A stretch of 64,000 nucleotides of DNA, from positions 29,474,401-29,538,400 of the forward strand of contig OX467088.1 in the NCBI GenBank assembly GCA_950106755.1, written 5' to 3'. The notes beneath the pieces were generated by a model. The model made no database searches, had not been told where the DNA came from, and was given only the letters and a program-made list of their open reading frames with translations. This DNA is from Climacium dendroides. Lineage: Eukaryota > Streptophyta > Bryopsida > Hypnales > Climaciaceae. Both the position numbers and the translations under genes were made by a program. This document shows, one piece after another, positions 1 to 11,387 of this stretch (positions within the stretch are counted from its first letter, which is position 1; each line of letters begins with the position of its first letter).

Positions 1-1504
1 CTAATTCAATGGAAACTGGTTTAAAAAAAAACAAATTAAAAATCATGCTCTATTTAATAGAAACCAAACCAATAATTTATATCCGTTTGACATGCAAGCA
101 CGTCCCAAAACATAACACACAACTTGCAAATCTCCGAAATAATTACGATTCATGGAAAAATCAATTGGAGCAGGACACTATTGCTTCCCCACACTTTCTA
201 AATCAATGGAAACTGGTTTAAAAAAAAAAAAAATTAAAAATCATGCTCTATTTAATAGAAACGAAACCAATAACTTATATCCGTTTGACATGCAAGCACG
301 TCCCAAAACATAACACACAACTTGCAAATCTTCGAAATAATTACGATTCATGGAAAAATCAATTTGAAGAGGACACTATTGCTTCCCCACACTTTCTCAT
401 TTAATAGAAATGGATTTTTAAAAAAAACAAATTTAATAATCATGCTCTATTTAATAGAAACCAAACCAATAACTTATATCCGTTTGACATGCAAGCACGA
501 CCCAAAACATAACACACAACTTGCAAATCTTCGAAATAATTACGATTCATGGAAAAATCAATTTGAAGAGGACCCTATTGCTTCCCCACACTTTCTAATT
601 CAATGGAAACGGGTTTAAACAAAAAAAAATTAAAAATCATGCTCTATTTAATAGAAACCAAACCAATAACTTATATCCGTTTCACATGCAAGCACGTCCC
701 AAAACATAACACACAACTTGCAAATCTTCGAAATAATTACGATTCATGGAAAAATCAAGTTGAGGAGGACACTATTGCTTCCCGACAATTTCTCATTTAA
801 TAGAAATGGGTTTCTAAAAAAAACAAATTTAAAAATCATGCTCTATTTAATAGAAACCAAACCAATAACTTATATCCGTTTGACATGCAAGCACGTCCCA
901 AAACATAACACACAACTTGCAAATCTTCGAAATAATTACGATTCATGGAAAAATCAATTTGAAGAGGACCCTATTGCTTCCTCACACTTTCTAATTCAAT
1001 GGAAACTGGTTTAAAAAAAAAAAAATTAAAAATCATGCTCTATTTAATAGAAACCAAACCAATAATTTATATCCGTTTGACATGCAAGCACGTCCCAAAA
1101 CATAACACACAACTTGCAAATCTCCGAAATAATTACGATTCATGGAAAAATCAATTGGAGCAGGACACTATTGCTTCCCCACACTTTCTAAATCAATGGA
1201 AACTGGTTTAAAAAAAAAAAAATTAAAAATCATGCTCTATTTAATAGAAACGAAACCAATAACTTATATCCGTTTGACATGCAAGCACGTCCCAAAACAT
1301 AAAACACAACTTGCAAATCTTCGAAATAATTACGATTCATGGAAAAATCAAGTTGAGGAGGACACTATTGCTTCCCGACACTTTCTCATTTAATAGAAAT
1401 GGGTTTTTAAAAAAAACAAATTTAAAAATCATGCTCTATTTAATAGAAACCAAACCAATAACTTATATCCGTTTGACATACAAGCACGTCCCAAAACATA
1501 ACAC

Positions 1505-3477
1505 ACAACTTGCAAATCTTCGAAATAATTACGATTCATGGAAAAATCAATTTGAAGAAGACACTATTGCTTCCCCACACTTTCTCATTTAATAGAAATG
1601 GATTTTAAAAAAAAACAAATTTAAAAATCATGCTCTATTTAATAGAAACCAAACCAATAACTTATATCCGTTTGACATGCAAGCACGACCCAAAACATAA
1701 CACACAACTTGCAAATCTTCGAAATAATTACGATTCATGGAAAAATCAATTTGAAGAGGACCCTATTGCTTCCCCACACTTTCTAATTCAATGGAAACGG
1801 GTTTAAACAAAAAAAAATTAAAAATCATGCTCTATTTAATAGAAACCAAACCAATAACTTATATCCGTTTCACATGCAAGCACGTCCCAAAACATAACAC
1901 ACAACTTGCAAATCTTCGAAATAATTACGATTCATGGAAAAATCAAGTTGAGGAGGACACTATTGCTTCCCGACACTTTCTCATTTAATAGAAATGGGTT
2001 TTTAAAAAAAACAAATTTAAAAATCATGCTCTATTTAATAGAAACCAAACCAATAACTTATATCCGTTTGACATGCAAGCACGTCCCAAAACATAACACA
2101 CAACTTGCAAATCTTCGAAATAATTACGATTCATGGAAAAATCAATTTGAAGAGGACCCTATTGCTTCCTCACACTTTCTAATTCAATGGAAACTGGTTT
2201 AAAAAAAAAAAAATTAAAAATCATGCTCTATTTAATAGAAACCAAACCAATAATTTATATCCGTTTGACATGCAAGCACGTCCCAAAACATAACACACAA
2301 CTTGCAAATCTCCGAAATAATTACGATTCATGGAAAAATCAATTGGAGCAGGACACTATTGCTTCCCCACACTTTCTAAATCAATGGAAACTGGTTTAAA
2401 AAAAAAAAAAATTAAAAATCATGCTCTATTTAATAGAAACGAAACCAATAACTTATATCCGTTTGACATGCAAGCACGTCCCAAAACATAACACACAACT
2501 TGCAAATCTTCGAAATAATTACGATTCATGGAAAAATCAATTTGAAGAGGACACTATTGCTTCCCCACACTTTCTCATTTAATAGAAATGGATTTTAAAA
2601 AAAAACAAATTTAAAAATCATGCTCTATTTAATAGAAACCAAACCAATAACTTATATCCGTTTGACATGCAAGCACGACCCAAAACATAACACACAACTT
2701 GCAAATCTTCGAAATAATTACGATTCATGGAAAAATCAATTTGAAGAGGACCCTATTGCTTCCCCACACTTTCTAATTCAATGGAAACGGGTTTAAACAA
2801 AAAAAAATTAAAAATCATGCTCTATTTAATAGAAACCAAACCAATAACTTATATCCGTTTCACATGCAAGCACGTCCCAAAACATAACACACAACTTGCA
2901 AATCTTCGAAATAATTACGATTCATGGAAAAATCAAGTTGAGGAGGACACTATTGCTTCCCGACACTTTCTCATTTAATAGAAATGGGTTTTTAAAAAAA
3001 ACAAATTTAAAAATCATGCTCTATTTAATAGAAACCAAACCAATAACTTATATCCGTTTGACATGCAAGCACGTCCCAAAACATAACACACAACTTGCAA
3101 ATCTTCGAAATAATTACGATTCATGGAAAAATCAATTTGAAGAGGACCCTATTGCTTCCTTACACTTTCTAATTCAATGGAAACTGGTTTAAAAAAAAAA
3201 AAATTAAAAATCATGCTCTATTTAATAGAAACCAAACCAATAATTTATATCCGTTTGACATGCAAGCACGTCCCAAAACATAACACACAACTTGCAAATC
3301 TCCGAAATAATTACGATTCATGGAAAAATCAATTGGAGCAGGACACTATTGCTTCCCCACACTTTCTAAATCAATGGAAACTGGTTTAAAAAAAAAAAAA
3401 ATTAAAAATCATGCTCTATTTAATAGAAACGAAACCAATAACTTATATCCGTTTGACATGCAAGCACGTCCCAAAAC
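1505..3477 (+). repeat. 990 bp five-monomer HOR, two copies
   Basis: The order of diagnostic variants from about 1505 to 2487 repeats 990 bp later, up to about 3477. Shared markers are the aatggatttta monomer, the gacccaaaac monomer with cgggtttaaac, the tttcacatgc monomer with cccgacac, and the ctccgaaat/caattggagcagg monomer. Differences are few: cttcctcacac near 2165 is cttccttacac near 3155, and gaagaagac near 1553 is gaagaggac near 2543. The repeat fails where cataacacac (near 2487) becomes cataaaacac (near 3477). Parts of the same order occur 1,188 bp (six monomers) earlier, from about 603. Confidence 0.85.
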
Positions 3478-3489
3478 ATAAAACACAAC

Positions 3490-5050
3490 TTGCAAATCTT
3501 CGAAATAATTACGATTCATGGAAAAATCAAGTTGAGGAGGACACTATTGCTTCCCGACACTTTCTCATTTAATAGAAATGGGTTTTTAAAAAAAACAAAT
3601 TTAAAAATCATGCTCTATTTAATAGAAACCAAACCAATAACTTATATCCGTTTGACATACAAGCACGTCCCAAAACATAACACACAACTTGCAAATCTTC
3701 GAAATAATTACGATTCATGGAAAAATCAATTTGAAGAGGACACTATTGCTTCCCCACACTTTCTCATTTAATAGAAATGGATTTTAAAAAAAAACAAATT
3801 TAAAAATCATGCTCTATTTAATAGAAACCAAACCAATAACTTATATCCGTTTGACATGCAAGCACGACCCAAAACATAACACACAACTTGCAAATCTTCG
3901 AAATAATTACGATTCACGAAAAATCAATTTGAAGAGGACACTATTGCTTCCCCACACTTTCTCATTTAATAGAAATGGGTTTTTAAAAAAAACAAATTTA
4001 ACAATCATGCTCTATTTAATAGAAACCAAACCAATAACTTATATCCGTTTGACATGCAAGCACGTCCCAAAACATAACACACAACTTGCAAATCTTCGAA
4101 ATAATTACGATTCATGGAAAAATCAATTTGAAGAGGACCCTATTGCTTCCCCACACTTTCTAATTCAATGGAAACTGGTTTAAAAAAAAAAAAAATTAAA
4201 AATCATGCTCTATTTAATAGAAACCAAACCAATAACTTATATCCGTTTGACATGCAAGCACGTCCCAAAACATAACACACAACTTGCAAATCTTCGAAAT
4301 AATTACGATTCATGGAAAAATCAATTTGAAGAGGACCCTATTGCTTCCTCACACTTTCTAATTCAATGGAAACTGGTTTAAAAAAAAATAAAATAAAAAA
4401 TCATGCTCTATTTAATAGAAACCAAACCAATAACTTATATCCGTTTGACATGCAAGCACGTCCCAAAACATAATACACAACTTGCAAATCTTCGAAATAA
4501 TTACGATTCATGGAAAAATCAAGTTGAGGAGGACACTATTGCTTCCCGACACTTTCTCATTTAATAGAAATGGGTTTTTAAAAAAAACAAATTTAAAAAT
4601 CATGCTCTATTTAATAGAAACCAAACCAATAACTTATATCCGTTTGACATACAAGCACGTCCCAAAACATAACACACAACTTGCAAATCTTCGAAATACT
4701 TACGATTCATGGAAAAATCAATTTGAAGAGGACACTATTGCTTCCCCACACTTTCTCATTTAATAGAAATGGATTTTAAAAAAAAACAAATTTAAAAATC
4801 ATGCTCTATTTAATAGAAACCAAACCAATAACTTATATCCGTTTGACATGCAAGCACGACCCAAAACATAACACACAACTTGCAAATCTTCGAAATAATT
4901 ACGATTCACGAAAAATCAATTTGAAGAGGACACTATTGCTTCCCCACACTTTCTCATTTAATAGAAATGGGTTTTTAAAAAAAACAAATTTAAAAATCAT
5001 GCTCTATTTAATAGAAACCAAACCAATAACTTATATCCGTTTGACATGCA
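3490..5050 (+). repeat. 992 bp pentamer run, about 1.6 copies
   Basis: First appearance of the 992 bp pentamer: the monomer with caagttgagg and gggttttt, the gacatacaag monomer with ggatttta, and the gacccaaaac/gattcacgaaaa monomer start at 3490 and again at 4482. The second copy carries cgaaatactt where the first has cgaaataatt. The order breaks after the gattcacg monomer at about 5050. Confidence 0.75.
4403..4601 (+). repeat. Reference monomer, AAATTT-type, 199 bp
   Basis: Example of the second main monomer class. It matches the poly(A)-type through the first ~150 bp but ends ctcatttaatagaaatgggt, ttttaaaaaaaacaaattta, aaaatc. The end segment repeats the 12-mer atttaatagaaa (4559-4570) that also sits in the conserved head of the next monomer (4609-4620), 50 bp downstream. 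This copy also carries the common caagttgaggagg and cttcccgacac variants. The A8, AAATTT and A5 runs lie roughly 8-10 bp apart, a spacing typical of curved DNA. The two monomer classes alternate in fixed orders inside the higher-order repeats. Confidence 0.9.
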
Positions 5051-5195
5051 AGCACGACCCAAAACATAACACACAACTTGCAAATCTTCGAAATAATTAC
5101 GATTCATGGAAAAATCAATTTGAAGAGGACCCTATTGCTTCCCCACACTTTCTAATTCAATGGAAACGGGTTTAAACAAAAAAAAATTAAAAATC
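4999..5195 (+). repeat. Reference monomer, poly(A)-type, 197 bp
   Basis: Chosen as a readable example of the first main monomer class. In order it holds a conserved block (atgctctatttaatagaaac, then aaccaataacttatatccg, then tgacatgcaagcacg), a C/A-rich segment (cccaaaacataacacacaac), ttgcaaatcttcgaaataat, then the variable half: gattcatggaaaaatcaa, tttgaagaggaccctattgc, ttccccacactttcta, attcaatggaaacgggttta, and a closing A-rich tract before taaaaatc. This copy has the gacccaaaac variant and the cggg/taaac end variant. Poly(A)-type units elsewhere mostly end aactggttta plus an uninterrupted run of 10-14 A, and some carry the end variant aaaataaaataaaaaatc. Confidence 0.9.
5155..5171 (+). 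other. CENP-B box-like motif (one of 14 found)
   Basis: The 17 bp attcaatggaaacgggt matches the mammalian CENP-B box consensus (YTTCGTTGGAARCGGGA) at 13 of 17 positions, and at 8 of the 9 core bases of NTTCGNNNNANNCGGGN; the single core mismatch is TTCA for TTCG. The same 17 bp begins at 598, 1786, 2776, 5155, 9519, 11301, 11498, 15267, 16257, 20620, 34319, 43447, 45428 and 47409. All other monomers carry weaker relatives at this place (aactgg, aatcgg or aatggg). CENP-B binding is established for mammals; I have no evidence that a binding protein exists in this organism, and a chance match remains possible. Confidence 0.45.
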
Positions 5196-5639
5196 ATGCT
5201 CTATTTAATAGAAACCAAACCAATAACTTATATCCGTTTCACATGCAAGCACGTCCCAAAACATAACACACAACTTGCAAATCTTCGAAATAATTACGAT
5301 TCATGGAAAAATCAATTTGAAGAGGACCCTATTGCTTCCTCACACTTTCTAATTCAATGGAAACTGGTTTAAAAAAAAATAAAATAAAAAATCATGCTCT
5401 ATTTAATAGAAACCAAACCAATAACTTATATCCGTTTGACATGCAAGCACGTCCCAAAACATAATACACAACTTGCAAATCTTCGAAATAATTACGATTC
5501 ATGGAAAAATCAAGTTGAGGAGGACACTATTGCTTCCCGACACTTTCTCATTTAATAGAAATGGGTTTTTAAAAAAAACAAATTTAAAAATCATGCTCTA
5601 TTTAATAGAAACCAAACCAATAACTTATATCCGTTTCAC

Positions 5640-8600
5640 ATGCAAGCACGTCCCAAAACATAACACACAACTTGCAAATCTTCGAAATAATTACGATTCA
5701 TGGAAAAATCAATTTGAAGAGGACCCTATTGCTTCCCCACACTTTCTAATTCAATGGAAACTGGTTTAAAAAAAAAAAAAATTAAAAATCATGCTCTATT
5801 TAATAGAAACCAAACCAATAACTTATATCCGTTTGACATGCAAGCACGTCCCAAAACATAACACACAACTTGCAAATCTTCGAAATAATTACGATTCATG
5901 GAAAAATCAATTTGAAGAGGACCCTATTGCTTCCTCACACTTTCTAATTCAATGGAAACTGGTTTAAAAAAAAATAAAATAAAAAATCATGCTCTATTTA
6001 ATAGAAACCAAACCAATAACTTATATCCGTTTGACATGCAAGCACGTCCCAAAACATAATACACAACTTGCAAATCTTCGAAATAATTACGATTCATGGA
6101 AAAATCAAGTTGAGGAGGACACTATTGCTTCCCGACACTTTCTCATTTAATAGAAATGGGTTTTTAAAAAAAACAAATTTAAAAATCATGCTCTATTTAA
6201 TAGAAACCAAACCAATAACTTATATCCGTTTGACATACAAGCACGTCCCAAAACATAACACACAACTTGCAAATCTTCGAAATACTTACGATTCATGGAA
6301 AAATCAATTTGAAGAGGACACTATTGCTTCCCCACACTTTCTCATTTAATAGAAATGGATTTTAAAAAAAAACAAATTTAAAAATCATGCTCTATTTAAT
6401 AGAAACCAAACCAATAACTTATATCCGTTTGACATGCAAGCACGACCCAAAACATAACACACAACTTGCAAATCTTCGAAATAATTACGATTCACGAAAA
6501 ATCAATTTGAAGAGGACACTATTGCTTCCCCACACTTTCTCATTTAATAGAAATGGGTTTTTAAAAAAAACAAATTTAAAAATCATGCTCTATTTAATAG
6601 AAACCAAACCAATAACTTATATCCGTTTGACATGCAAGCACGTCCCAAAACATAACACACAACTTGCAAATCTTCGAAATAATTACGATTCATGGAAAAA
6701 TCAATTTGAAGAGGACCCTATTGCTTCCCCACACTTTCTAATTCAATGGAAACTGGTTTAAAAAAAAAAAAAATTAAAAATCATGCTCTATTTAATAGAA
6801 ACCAAACCAATAACTTATATCCGTTTGACATGCAAGCACGTCCCAAAACATAACACACAACTTGCAAATCTTCGAAATAATTACGATTCATGGAAAAATC
6901 AATTTGAAGAGGACCCTATTGCTTCCTCACACTTTCTAATTCAATGGAAACTGGTTTAAAAAAAAATAAAATAAAAAATCATGCTCTATTTAATAGAAAC
7001 CAAACCAATAACTTATATCCGTTTGACATGCAAGCACGTCCCAAAACATAATACACAACTTGCAAATCTTCGAAATAATTACGATTCATGGAAAAATCAA
7101 GTTGAGGAGGACACTATTGCTTCCCGACACTTTCTCATTTAATAGAAATGGGTTTTTAAAAAAAACAAATTTAAAAATCATGCTCTATTTAATAGAAACC
7201 AAACCAATAACTTATATCCGTTTGACATACAAGCACGTCCCAAAACATAACACACAACTTGCAAATCTTCGAAATACTTACGATTCATGGAAAAATCAAT
7301 TTGAAGAGGACACTATTGCTTCCCCACACTTTCTCATTTAATAGAAATGGATTTTAAAAAAAAACAAATTTAAAAATCATGCTCTATTTAATAGAAACCA
7401 AACCAATAACTTATATCCGTTTGACATGCAAGCACGACCCAAAACATAACACACAACTTGCAAATCTTCGAAATAATTACGATTCACGAAAAATCAATTT
7501 GAAGAGGACACTATTGCTTCCCCACACTTTCTCATTTAATAGAAATGGGTTTTTAAAAAAAACAAATTTAAAAATCATGCTCTATTTAATAGAAACCAAA
7601 CCAATAACTTATATCCGTTTGACATGCAAGCACGTCCCAAAACATAACACACAACTTGCAAATCTTCGAAATAATTACGATTCATGGAAAAATCAATTTG
7701 AAGAGGACCCTATTGCTTCCCCACACTTTCTAATTCAATGGAAACTGGTTTAAAAAAAAAAAAAATTAAAAATCATGCTCTATTTAATAGAAACCAAACC
7801 AATAACTTATATCCGTTTGACATGCAAGCACGTCCCAAAACATAACACACAACTTGCAAATCTTCGAAATAATTACGATTCATGGAAAAATCAATTTGAA
7901 GAGGACCCTATTGCTTCCTCACACTTTCTAATTCAATGGAAACTGGTTTAAAAAAAAAAAAAATTAAAAATCATGCTCTATTTAATAGAAACCAAACCAA
8001 TAACTTATATCCGTTTGACATGCAAGCACGTCCCAAAACATAATACACAACTTGCAAATCTTCGAAATAATTACGATTCATGGAAAAATCAAGTTGAGGA
8101 GGACACTATTGCTTCCCGACACTATCTCATTTAATAGAAATGGGTTTTTAAAAAGAACAAATTTAAAAATCATGCTCTATTTAATAGAAACCAAACCAAT
8201 AACTTATATCCGTTTGACATACAAGCACGTCCCAAAACATAACACACAACTTGCAAATCTTCGAAATAATTACGATTCATGGAAAAATCAATTTGAAGAG
8301 GACACTATTGCTTCCCCACACTTTCTCATTTAATAGAAATGGATTTTAAAAAAAAACAAATTTAAAAATCATGCTCTATTTAATAGAAACCAAACCAATA
8401 ACTTATATCCGTTTGACATGCAAGCACGACCCAAAACATAACACACAACTTGCAAATCTTCGAAATAATTACGATTCACGAAAAATCAATTTGAAGAGGA
8501 CACTATTGCTTCCCCACACTTTCTCATTTAATAGAAATGGGTTTATAAAAAAAACAAATTTAAAAATCATGCTCTATTTAATAGAAACCAAACCAATAAC

Positions 8601-8690
8601 TTATATCCGTTTGACATGCAAGCACGTCCCAAAACATAACACACAACTTGCAAATCTTCGAAATAATTACGATTCATGGAAAAATCAAGT
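5640..8690 (+). repeat. 992 bp five-monomer HOR, three copies
   Basis: Five monomers in fixed order repeat at exactly 992 bp: (a) caagttgaggagg with cttcccgacac and gggttttt; (b) gacatacaag with cgaaatactt and ggatttta; (c) gacccaaaac with gattcacgaaaa; (d) gaggaccct, ccccacac and poly(A); (e) cttcctcacac and aaaataaaataaaaaatc, leading into cataatacac. Marker positions are 6068, 7060 and 8052. The third copy has begun to diverge (cgacactatctc, aaaaagaac, cgaaataatt). The run starts after tttcacatgc near 5635 and ends where caatttgaag becomes caagttgagg near 8690. Confidence 0.88.
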
Positions 8691-10273
8691 TGAGGAGGAC
8701 ACTATTGCTTCCCGACACTTTCTCATTTAATAAAAATGGGTTTTTAAAAAAAACAAATTTAAAAATCATGCTCTATTTAATAGAAACCAAACCAATAACT
8801 TATATCCGTTTGACATGCAAGCACGTCCCAAAACATAAAACACAACTTGCAAATCTTCGAAATAATTACGATTCATGGAAAAATCAATTTGAAGAGGACC
8901 CTATTGCTTCCCCACACTTTCTAATTCAATGGAAACTGGTTTAAAAAAAAAAGAAATTAAAAATCATGCTCTATTTAATAGAAACCAAACCAATAACTTA
9001 TATCCGTTTGACATGCAAGCACGTCCCAAAACATAACACACAACTTGCAAATCTTCGAAATAATTACAATTCATGGAAAAATCAATTTGAAGAGGACCCT
9101 ATTGCTTCCTCACACTTTCTAATTCAATGGAAACTGGTTTAAAAAAAAAAAAAATTAAAAATCATGCTCTATTTAATAGAAACCAAACCAATAACTTATA
9201 TCCGTTTGACATGCAAGCACGACCCAAAACATAACACACAACTTGCAAATCTTCGAAATAATTTCGATTCATGGAAAAATCAAGTTCAGGAGAACACTAT
9301 TGCTTGCCGACACTTTCTCATTTAATAGAAATGGATTTTTAAAAGAAACAAATTTAAAAATCATGCTCTATTTAATAGAAACCAAACCAATAACTTATAT
9401 CCGTTTGATATGCAAGCACGTCCCAAAACATAACACACAACTTGCAAATCTTCGAAATAATTACGATTCATGGAAAAATCAATTTGAAGAGGACCCTATT
9501 GCTTCCCCACACTTTCTAATTCAATGGAAACGGGTTTAAACAAAAAAAAATTAAAAATCATGCTCTATTTAATAGAAACCAAACCAATAACTTATATCCG
9601 TTTGACATGCAAGCACGTCCCAAAACATAACACAGAACTTGCAAATCTTCGAAATAATTACGATTCATGGAAAAATCAAGTTGAGGAGGACACTATTGCT
9701 TCCCGACACTTTCTCATTTAATAGAAATGGGTTTTTAAAAAAAACAAATTTAAAAATCATGCTCTATTTAATAGAAACCAAACCAATAACTTATATCCGT
9801 TTGACATGCAAGCACGTCCCAAAACATAACACACAACTTGCAAATCTTCGAAATAATTACGATTCATGGAAAAATCAATTTGAAGAGGACCCTATTGCTT
9901 CCTCACACTTTCTAATTCAATGGAAACTGGTTTAAAAAAAAAAAAATTAAAAATCATGCTCTATTTAATAGAAACCAAACCAATAATTTATATCCGTTTG
10001 ACATGCAAGCACGTCCCAAAACATAACACACAACTTGCAAATCTCCGAAATAATTACGATTCATGGAAAAATCAATTGGAGCAGGACACTATTGCTTCCC
10101 CACACTTTCTAAATCAATGGAAACTGGTTTAAAAAAAAAAAAAATTAAAAATCATGCTCTATTTAATAGAAACGAAACCAATAACTTATATCCGTTTGAC
10201 ATGCAAGCACGTCCCAAAACATAACACACAACTTGCAAATCTTCGAAATAATTACGATTCATGGAAAAATCAA
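5790..10273 (+). repeat. 4.48 kb block, recopied at 11538-16021 (offset 5,748 bp)
   Basis: The block contains the pentamer run and a stretch of rare variants near 9260-9350 (aatttcgattc, caagttcaggagaac, gcttgccgac, aaaagaaac) that recurs only in the partner near 15010-15100. The single substitution I noticed is aaaaagaac near 8155 against aaaaaaaac near 13903. The right limit is sharp: base 10274 (caagttgagg) differs from 16022 (caatttgaag). The left limit lies at the cggg/ctgg change just before 5790 and 11538. The offset equals 29 monomers. Confidence 0.85.
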
Positions 10274-10985
10274 GTTGAGGAGGACACTATTGCTTCCCGA
10301 CACTTTCTCATTTAATAGAAATGGGTTTTTAAAAAAAACAAATTTAAAAATCATGCTCTATTTAATAGAAACCAAACCAATAACTTATATCCGTTTGACA
10401 TGCAAGCACGTCCCAAAACATAACACACAACTTGCAAATCTTCGAAATAATTACGATTCATGGAAAAATCAATTTGAAGAGGACCCTATTGCTTCCTCAC
10501 ACTTTCTAATTCAATGGAAACTGGTTTAAAAAAAAAAAAATTAAAAATCATGCTCTATTTAATAGAAACCAAACCAATAATTTATATCCGTTTGACATGC
10601 AAGCACGTCCCAAAACATAACACACAACTTGCAAATCTCCGAAATAATTACGATTCATGGAAAAATCAATTGGAGCAGGACACTATTGCTTCCCCACACT
10701 TTCTAAATCAATGGAAACTGGTTTAAAAAAAAAAAAAATTAAAAATCATGCTCTATTTAATAGAAACGAAACCAATAACTTATATCCGTTTGACATGCAA
10801 GCACGTCCCAAAACATAACACACAACTTGCAAATCTTCGAAATAATTACGATTCATGGAAAAATCAAGTTGAGGAGGACACTATTGCTTCCCGACACTTT
10901 CTCATTTAATAGAAATGGGTTTTTAAAAAAAACAAATTTAAAAATCATGCTCTATTTAATAGAAACCAAACCAATAACTTATATC
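9640..10985 (+). repeat. 594 bp three-monomer HOR, about 2.3 copies
   Basis: The series caagttgaggagg/cccgac monomer, cttcctcacac poly(A) monomer and ctccgaaat/caattggagcagg monomer starts at about 9640 and repeats at 10233 and 10827, a shift of 594 bp. It ends where tttgacatgc becomes tttcacatgc near 10984. This is the shortest clear HOR in the window. Confidence 0.8.
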
Positions 10986-11387
10986 CGTTTCACATGCAAG
11001 CACGTCCCAAAACATAACACACAACTTGCAAATCTTCGAAATAATTACGATTCATGGAAAAATCAATTTGAAGAGGACCCTATTGCTTCCCCACACTTTC
11101 TAATTCAATGGAAACTGGTTTAAAAAAAAATAAAATAAAAAATCATGCTCTATTTAATAGAAACCAAACCAATAACTTATATCCGTTTGACATGCAAGCA
11201 CGACCCAAAACATAACACACAACTTGCAAATCTTCGAAATAATTACGATTCATGGAAAAATCAATTTGAAGAGGACCCTATTGCTTCCCCACACTTTCTA
11301 ATTCAATGGAAACGGGTTTAAACAAAAAAAAATTAAAAATCATGCTCTATTTAATAGAAACCAAACCAATAACTTATATCCGTTTGA

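Larger units (their letters stand above)
1903..5053 (+). repeat. 3.15 kb block, recopied at 15384-18534 (offset 13,481 bp)
   Basis: Variant order and spacing match the block at 15384-18534 base for base over about 16 monomers, including poly(A) lengths, as the offset does not drift. One difference noted is tttaacaatc near 4005 against tttaaaaatc in the partner. The match is bounded on the left by cacaacttgc/cagaacttgc (about 1902/15383) and on the right by cacgaccc/cacgtccc (about 5054/18535). The offset equals 68 monomers. Confidence 0.8.

Noticed and set aside
4383..4402. AATAAA-like polyadenylation signal in monomers ending aaaataaaataaaaaatc
   Set aside because: It arises from substitutions in the A-tract and recurs as part of the HOR; no gene lies upstream.
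4999..5060. CCAAT box and TATAT element in every monomer (aaccaataacttatatccg)
   Set aside because: Short motifs expected by chance in A/T-rich sequence and simply repeated; no transcript or gene follows. Satellite transcription cannot be judged from sequence.
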